Below, piece by piece: positions 14,640 through 16,944 of a stretch of DNA of 16,944 bases. The notes under the pieces were generated by a model that saw only the letters and a list, made by a program, of their open reading frames with translations, ran no database searches and was not told the origin of the DNA. Numbering within the stretch: the stretch's first letter is position 1; each line of letters starts with the position of its first letter. This stretch comes from an uncultured Lachnospiraceae bacterium (GTDB taxonomy: Bacteria; Bacillota_A; Clostridia; Lachnospirales; Lachnospiraceae): contig CAJUFW010000063.1 in assembly GCA_910585655.1 (NCBI GenBank), positions 1-16,944 on the forward strand. Direction: 5' to 3'. Both the position numbers and the translations under genes were made by a program.

Positions 14640-15970
14640 TCGTATCTCCCCCTTACCATTGGAACCGCACCAAACCTACCACTCAAATAAGCTTTTAAAG
14701 TATCCTGACCTTTTTTGACTTCAAAGTCAGAAAATGGCTTTAAGGTAGATTCACCCATTTGAGTTTTTTCAATAAACCAGATCTCATCTTGGCGGAAGTT
14801 ATCTAAATTTATTAAGTTTACATCATGTGCAGTAAAAATAATCTGGTTACTTCCTTCTTGTACTCTACGCGCAAATTCATCAAGTAAAAACAGGGAAAGT
14901 TTTGTGTGTAAACTTCTATCAATCTCATCAATAAAGTAAATAGTTGGATTTTTACCAATGGTAAATAGCATTGGAAGTAAATCAACCAAACGCTGTGTAC
15001 CATCCGATTCTTCGTCTATATTAAATTGAACTTTTTTTCTATTTAGTTGATGGTTAAATTTAAGCTGAACCAAAGTAGTCCTTTTCTTTTTGTTTTCTGC
15101 AAAAATAAAATATCTTCCAGCCAAATTTACGATTCCATTTTTAATTTCTTCAATATCTTCCACAATTTCTTTGGGCAAATCCAGCTTCTGTGCAAATTCA
15201 TGGAAATCAATTTCATCACTTGCCACAGAAATCTCATAGACACCTGTATCCATCTTATCTAGCATTCCTGCGATATAATTACGCAGATCTTCATCCGCTT
15301 TCATACGAATTGGAAGTGCCTGAACTGTAGTTTCAGGGAAAATAACCTGCAGATTTTTAAACCAGCGGATAATTTTCTCTGCCTTTTTGATTCCATTATC
15401 ATACAGTTTATATAAGAAAAGCTGATTTTTCTGACTCTCTTGAATACTCTCTTTGAGAATATCAGCCAAGATCCTATCCTTGGATTTGTTGCGTGCAAAT
15501 CTTGATTCAATTTCTATCTTTGTTTTACCATTCTCATCTGTAACACGAGTAAATAACGGCTCAAGATCTTTTTCAGTCAACTGCATCAACCATTCTTCAT
15601 ACACCTGACGTCGATCCAAGGAAAAACCGTACTCATAAATTTCTCCTTCTAGGTAAAACATAAACTGGAAGAAAGAGATTCCTTCCAGATCTTCAAAATC
15701 ACCTCTAAACTGATTGATACCCGTTCCTTTTCCACTTTTCTGTCCAGCAACGATATAATCCCGGGCAAAATCAATTGATTCGATGAAGGAAGATTTACCT
15801 GATGCATTGGGTCCAAAAAAGCCACCACGCCGCAATACTTTCCATTCACCAGCTTTTGTTGTGATTGTTTTCAAAAAACGCTCATTCGTGCTTTTTTCCG
15901 TTGGAAACATACTAAACTCTACGGGATGTCCAATGGATTTAAAATTACTTACAATGTACCGTAAAAGCAT
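14636..15970 (-). CDS. AAA/ABC-type ATPase (AbiLi/RloA-like), defence partner
   Basis: A 444-residue ATPase of the AAA_15/AAA_21 (SMC/OLD-like) group. It begins IVSNFKSIG, the usual family N-terminus. Walker A is FGPNASGKSS (52-61). The ABC-like signature ESDGTQR lies near 321-327, Walker B is TIYFIDEID (343-351), and a switch His stands in FTAHD (379-383). A helical insert with charged residues (about 155-290) separates the halves. The ATG at 15970 is chosen because AAGGAGG stands 7 bases upstream; the ATG at 15976 adds two residues but sits against the ribosome site. It is coupled to the RloB gene by ATGA. In AbiL/PARIS-type systems such ATPases sense phage and control the effector. It is AT-rich, probably acquired. 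Confidence 0.88.
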   Translation of the reverse strand: MLLRYIVSNFKSIGHPVEFSMFPTEKSTNERFLKTITTKAGEWKVLRRGGFFGPNASGKSSFIESIDFARDYIVAGQKSGKGTGINQFRGDFEDLEGISFFQFMFYLEGEIYEYGFSLDRRQVYEEWLMQLTEKDLEPLFTRVTDENGKTKIEIESRFARNKSKDRILADILKESIQESQKNQLFLYKLYDNGIKKAEKIIRWFKNLQVIFPETTVQALPIRMKADEDLRNYIAGMLDKMDTGVYEISVASDEIDFHEFAQKLDLPKEIVEDIEEIKNGIVNLAGRYFIFAENKKKRTTLVQLKFNHQLNRKKVQFNIDEESDGTQRLVDLLPMLFTIGKNPTIYFIDEIDRSLHTKLSLFLLDEFARRVQEGSNQIIFTAHDVNLINLDNFRQDEIWFIEKTQMGESTLKPFSDFEVKKGQDTLKAYLSGRFGAVPMVRGRYE

Positions 15971-16028
15971 TCTCATCCCTCCTTTTCTAACCTAGCTTTC
16001 ATTCGTCTAAACGATATCCCATAGTCTC

Positions 16029-16072
16029 CATTGACAAGTGTTTACGGGATGTTTAAAGATTGGCATTGACAA
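16029..16072. repeat. Two direct repeats CATTGACAA in the ATPase leader
   Basis: CATTGACAA occurs at 16029-16037 and again at 16064-16072, a 35-base period. Both lie in the untranslated leader of the ATPase/RloB operon, between its promoter and start codon. They could be operator half-sites or chance. Otherwise the 15971-16213 gap holds only the promoter described separately. Confidence 0.4.
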
Positions 16073-16125
16073 AGATAATTTTTGTCTGTTTCACCACCAT
16101 ATATACGCCACAAAACTTCAGTTTT

Positions 16126-16154
16126 ATTATATTGTAAAAAGTCGAAATTTACAA
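16126..16154 (-). promoter_or_regulatory. Sigma-A promoter of the ATPase/RloB operon
   Basis: Minus strand TTGTAA (16154-16149), a 17-base spacer, TATAAT (16131-16126), a perfect -10. It predicts a leader of about 150 bases before the ATPase start, long for a two-gene operon. Confidence 0.7.
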
Positions 16155-16213
16155 GCCCTCAATCTGGTAGAATTTTCTAAAGCAGATATTTTTCAACTTC
16201 CTTTGTGATTTAC

Positions 16214-16242
16214 TTGACGTACCTCTATTCTTTCTATACAAT
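16214..16242 (+). promoter_or_regulatory. Sigma-A promoter of icd
   Basis: Plus strand TTGACG (16214-16219), a 17-base spacer, TACAAT (16237-16242), about 45 bases before the icd start codon. It is divergent from the ATPase/RloB promoter. Confidence 0.75.
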
Positions 16243-16285
16243 AAACTCATAAACGCCTGAACGTTTTGAAAGGAGAGTATAAGCA

Positions 16286-16936
16286 ATGAACAGGATTAAA
16301 ATGACTACCCCGCTTGTAGAAATGGACGGGGACGAAATGACGAGGATCATCTGGCAGATGATCAAAGACGAACTGCTTCTGCCGTTTGTCGAACTGAACA
16401 CCGAATATTACGATCTGGGACTGCCGTACCGGAATGAAACGGACGACCAGGTTACGGTAGACAGCGCAGAAGCCACCAAAAAATATGGTGTAGCCGTCAA
16501 ATGCGCTACCATCACCCCAAACGCTGCCCGTATGCCGGAATATCATCTAAAGGAAATGTGGAAAAGCCCGAACGCTACCATCCGGGCAATTTTAGACGGT
16601 ACAGTATTCCGCGCGCCTATCCTTGTCAAAGGGATTGAACCTTATGTCAGAAATTGGACAAGACCTATCACCATTGCCAGACATGCTTACGGCGATATTT
16701 ACAAAGCTTCCGAACTGAAAATTCCTGGTGCCGGAAAAGCCGAACTGGTCTATACGGCAGCGGACGGAAGCGAAACCCGCGAATTGATTCATCAGTTTGA
16801 GGGAGCTGGTATCCTTCAGGGGATGCACAACCTAACCGATTCTATTGAGAGCTTTGCCCGTAGCTGTATGAGCTTTGCCGTAGATACCAAGCAGGACTTA
16901 TGGTTTGCTACCAAGGATACGATTTCTAAAAAATAA
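16286..16936 (+). CDS. icd: NADP-dependent isocitrate dehydrogenase, 5' part only
   Basis: N-terminal 216 residues of a roughly 400-residue enzyme of the eukaryotic-type IDH family, which turns isocitrate into 2-oxoglutarate. Family landmarks are TPLVEMDGDEMTRIIW (8-23), the substrate-binding SPNATIRAILDGTVFRAPI (about 96-114) and the stretch ending TKDTISKK. The frame meets TAA at 16934-16936, exactly where the family has Tyr (KKYDG). The last 9 bases (16936-16944) equal the start of an Illumina adapter, so the stop is probably an artefact made from TA plus the adapter's first A. The metal-binding aspartates of the second half are outside the window. The ATG has an AAAGGAG site 10 bases upstream. 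Confidence 0.88.
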   Translation: MNRIKMTTPLVEMDGDEMTRIIWQMIKDELLLPFVELNTEYYDLGLPYRNETDDQVTVDSAEATKKYGVAVKCATITPNAARMPEYHLKEMWKSPNATIRAILDGTVFRAPILVKGIEPYVRNWTRPITIARHAYGDIYKASELKIPGAGKAELVYTAADGSETRELIHQFEGAGILQGMHNLTDSIESFARSCMSFAVDTKQDLWFATKDTISKK

Positions 16937-16944
16937 GATCGGAA

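Noticed and set aside
16020..16060. Plus-strand promoter TTGACA at 16031 for icd
   Set aside because: Its -10 (TAAAGA) is poor and it is 250 bases from icd, while a better promoter stands at 16214-16242.
16029..16072. CRISPR or tandem-array interpretation of the CATTGACAA repeats
   Set aside because: Only two short copies exist, without spacers of constant design or cas genes.
16922..16936. Stop codon reassignment (TAA read as Tyr) to explain icd
   Set aside because: Other genes here, such as sigF, spoVAA and the kinase, end properly at TAA; adapter carry-over is simpler.

Overview
The window looks like a chromosomal segment of an endospore-forming Clostridia, most likely a Lachnospiraceae-type organism. 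The reasons are a sigma-F/spoVA forespore cluster, a valine T-box, strong AGGAGG ribosome sites, frequent ATGA-coupled genes and a large multi-pass histidine kinase of a type common in that family. All genes but the last lie on the minus strand. The window may be a whole contig. It begins inside a structured, repeat-like stretch, and its last 9 bases equal the start of the Illumina TruSeq adapter.

Layout, left to right. 1-92: GC-rich hairpins and a plus-facing terminator that touches the spoVAC stop, where spoVAD would be expected. 92-3454: the sporulation block, transcribed right to left as spoIIAA-spoIIAB-sigF, an unnamed 65-residue membrane protein, then spoVAA-spoVAB-spoVAC. A sigma-H-like promoter precedes spoIIAA and a sigma-G-like promoter sits at the sigF stop codon. 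3543-5135: a 46-residue protein and a zinc-ribbon/TPR membrane protein with their own promoter. 5242-9392: a FapA (DUF342) protein downstream of valS. 9456-9791: T-box leader and promoter of valS. 9797-10317: a small helix-turn-helix/zinc-ribbon protein with a structured leader. 10321-13872: a two-component system. 13926-16154: an AT-rich two-gene operon made of an SMC/ABC-type ATPase and a RloB-family protein, resembling AbiL/RloAB phage-defence pairs. 16214-16944: promoter and 5' part of NADP-dependent isocitrate dehydrogenase on the plus strand.

How the genes work together. The spoIIA block forms the sigma-F switch: an STAS anti-anti-sigma factor, an anti-sigma kinase and the sigma factor. 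The spoVA genes directly downstream encode parts of the dipicolinate channel that the forespore later uses. The T-box would let uncharged tRNA-Val control valS and possibly fapA. The ATPase/RloB pair is the main accessory element and the best candidate for a less-described system. Several promoters are packed into the ends of upstream genes: the spoIIA and response-regulator promoters overlap terminators, the sigma-G-like promoter overlaps the sigF stop, and the T-box promoter starts 5 bases after a stop codon.
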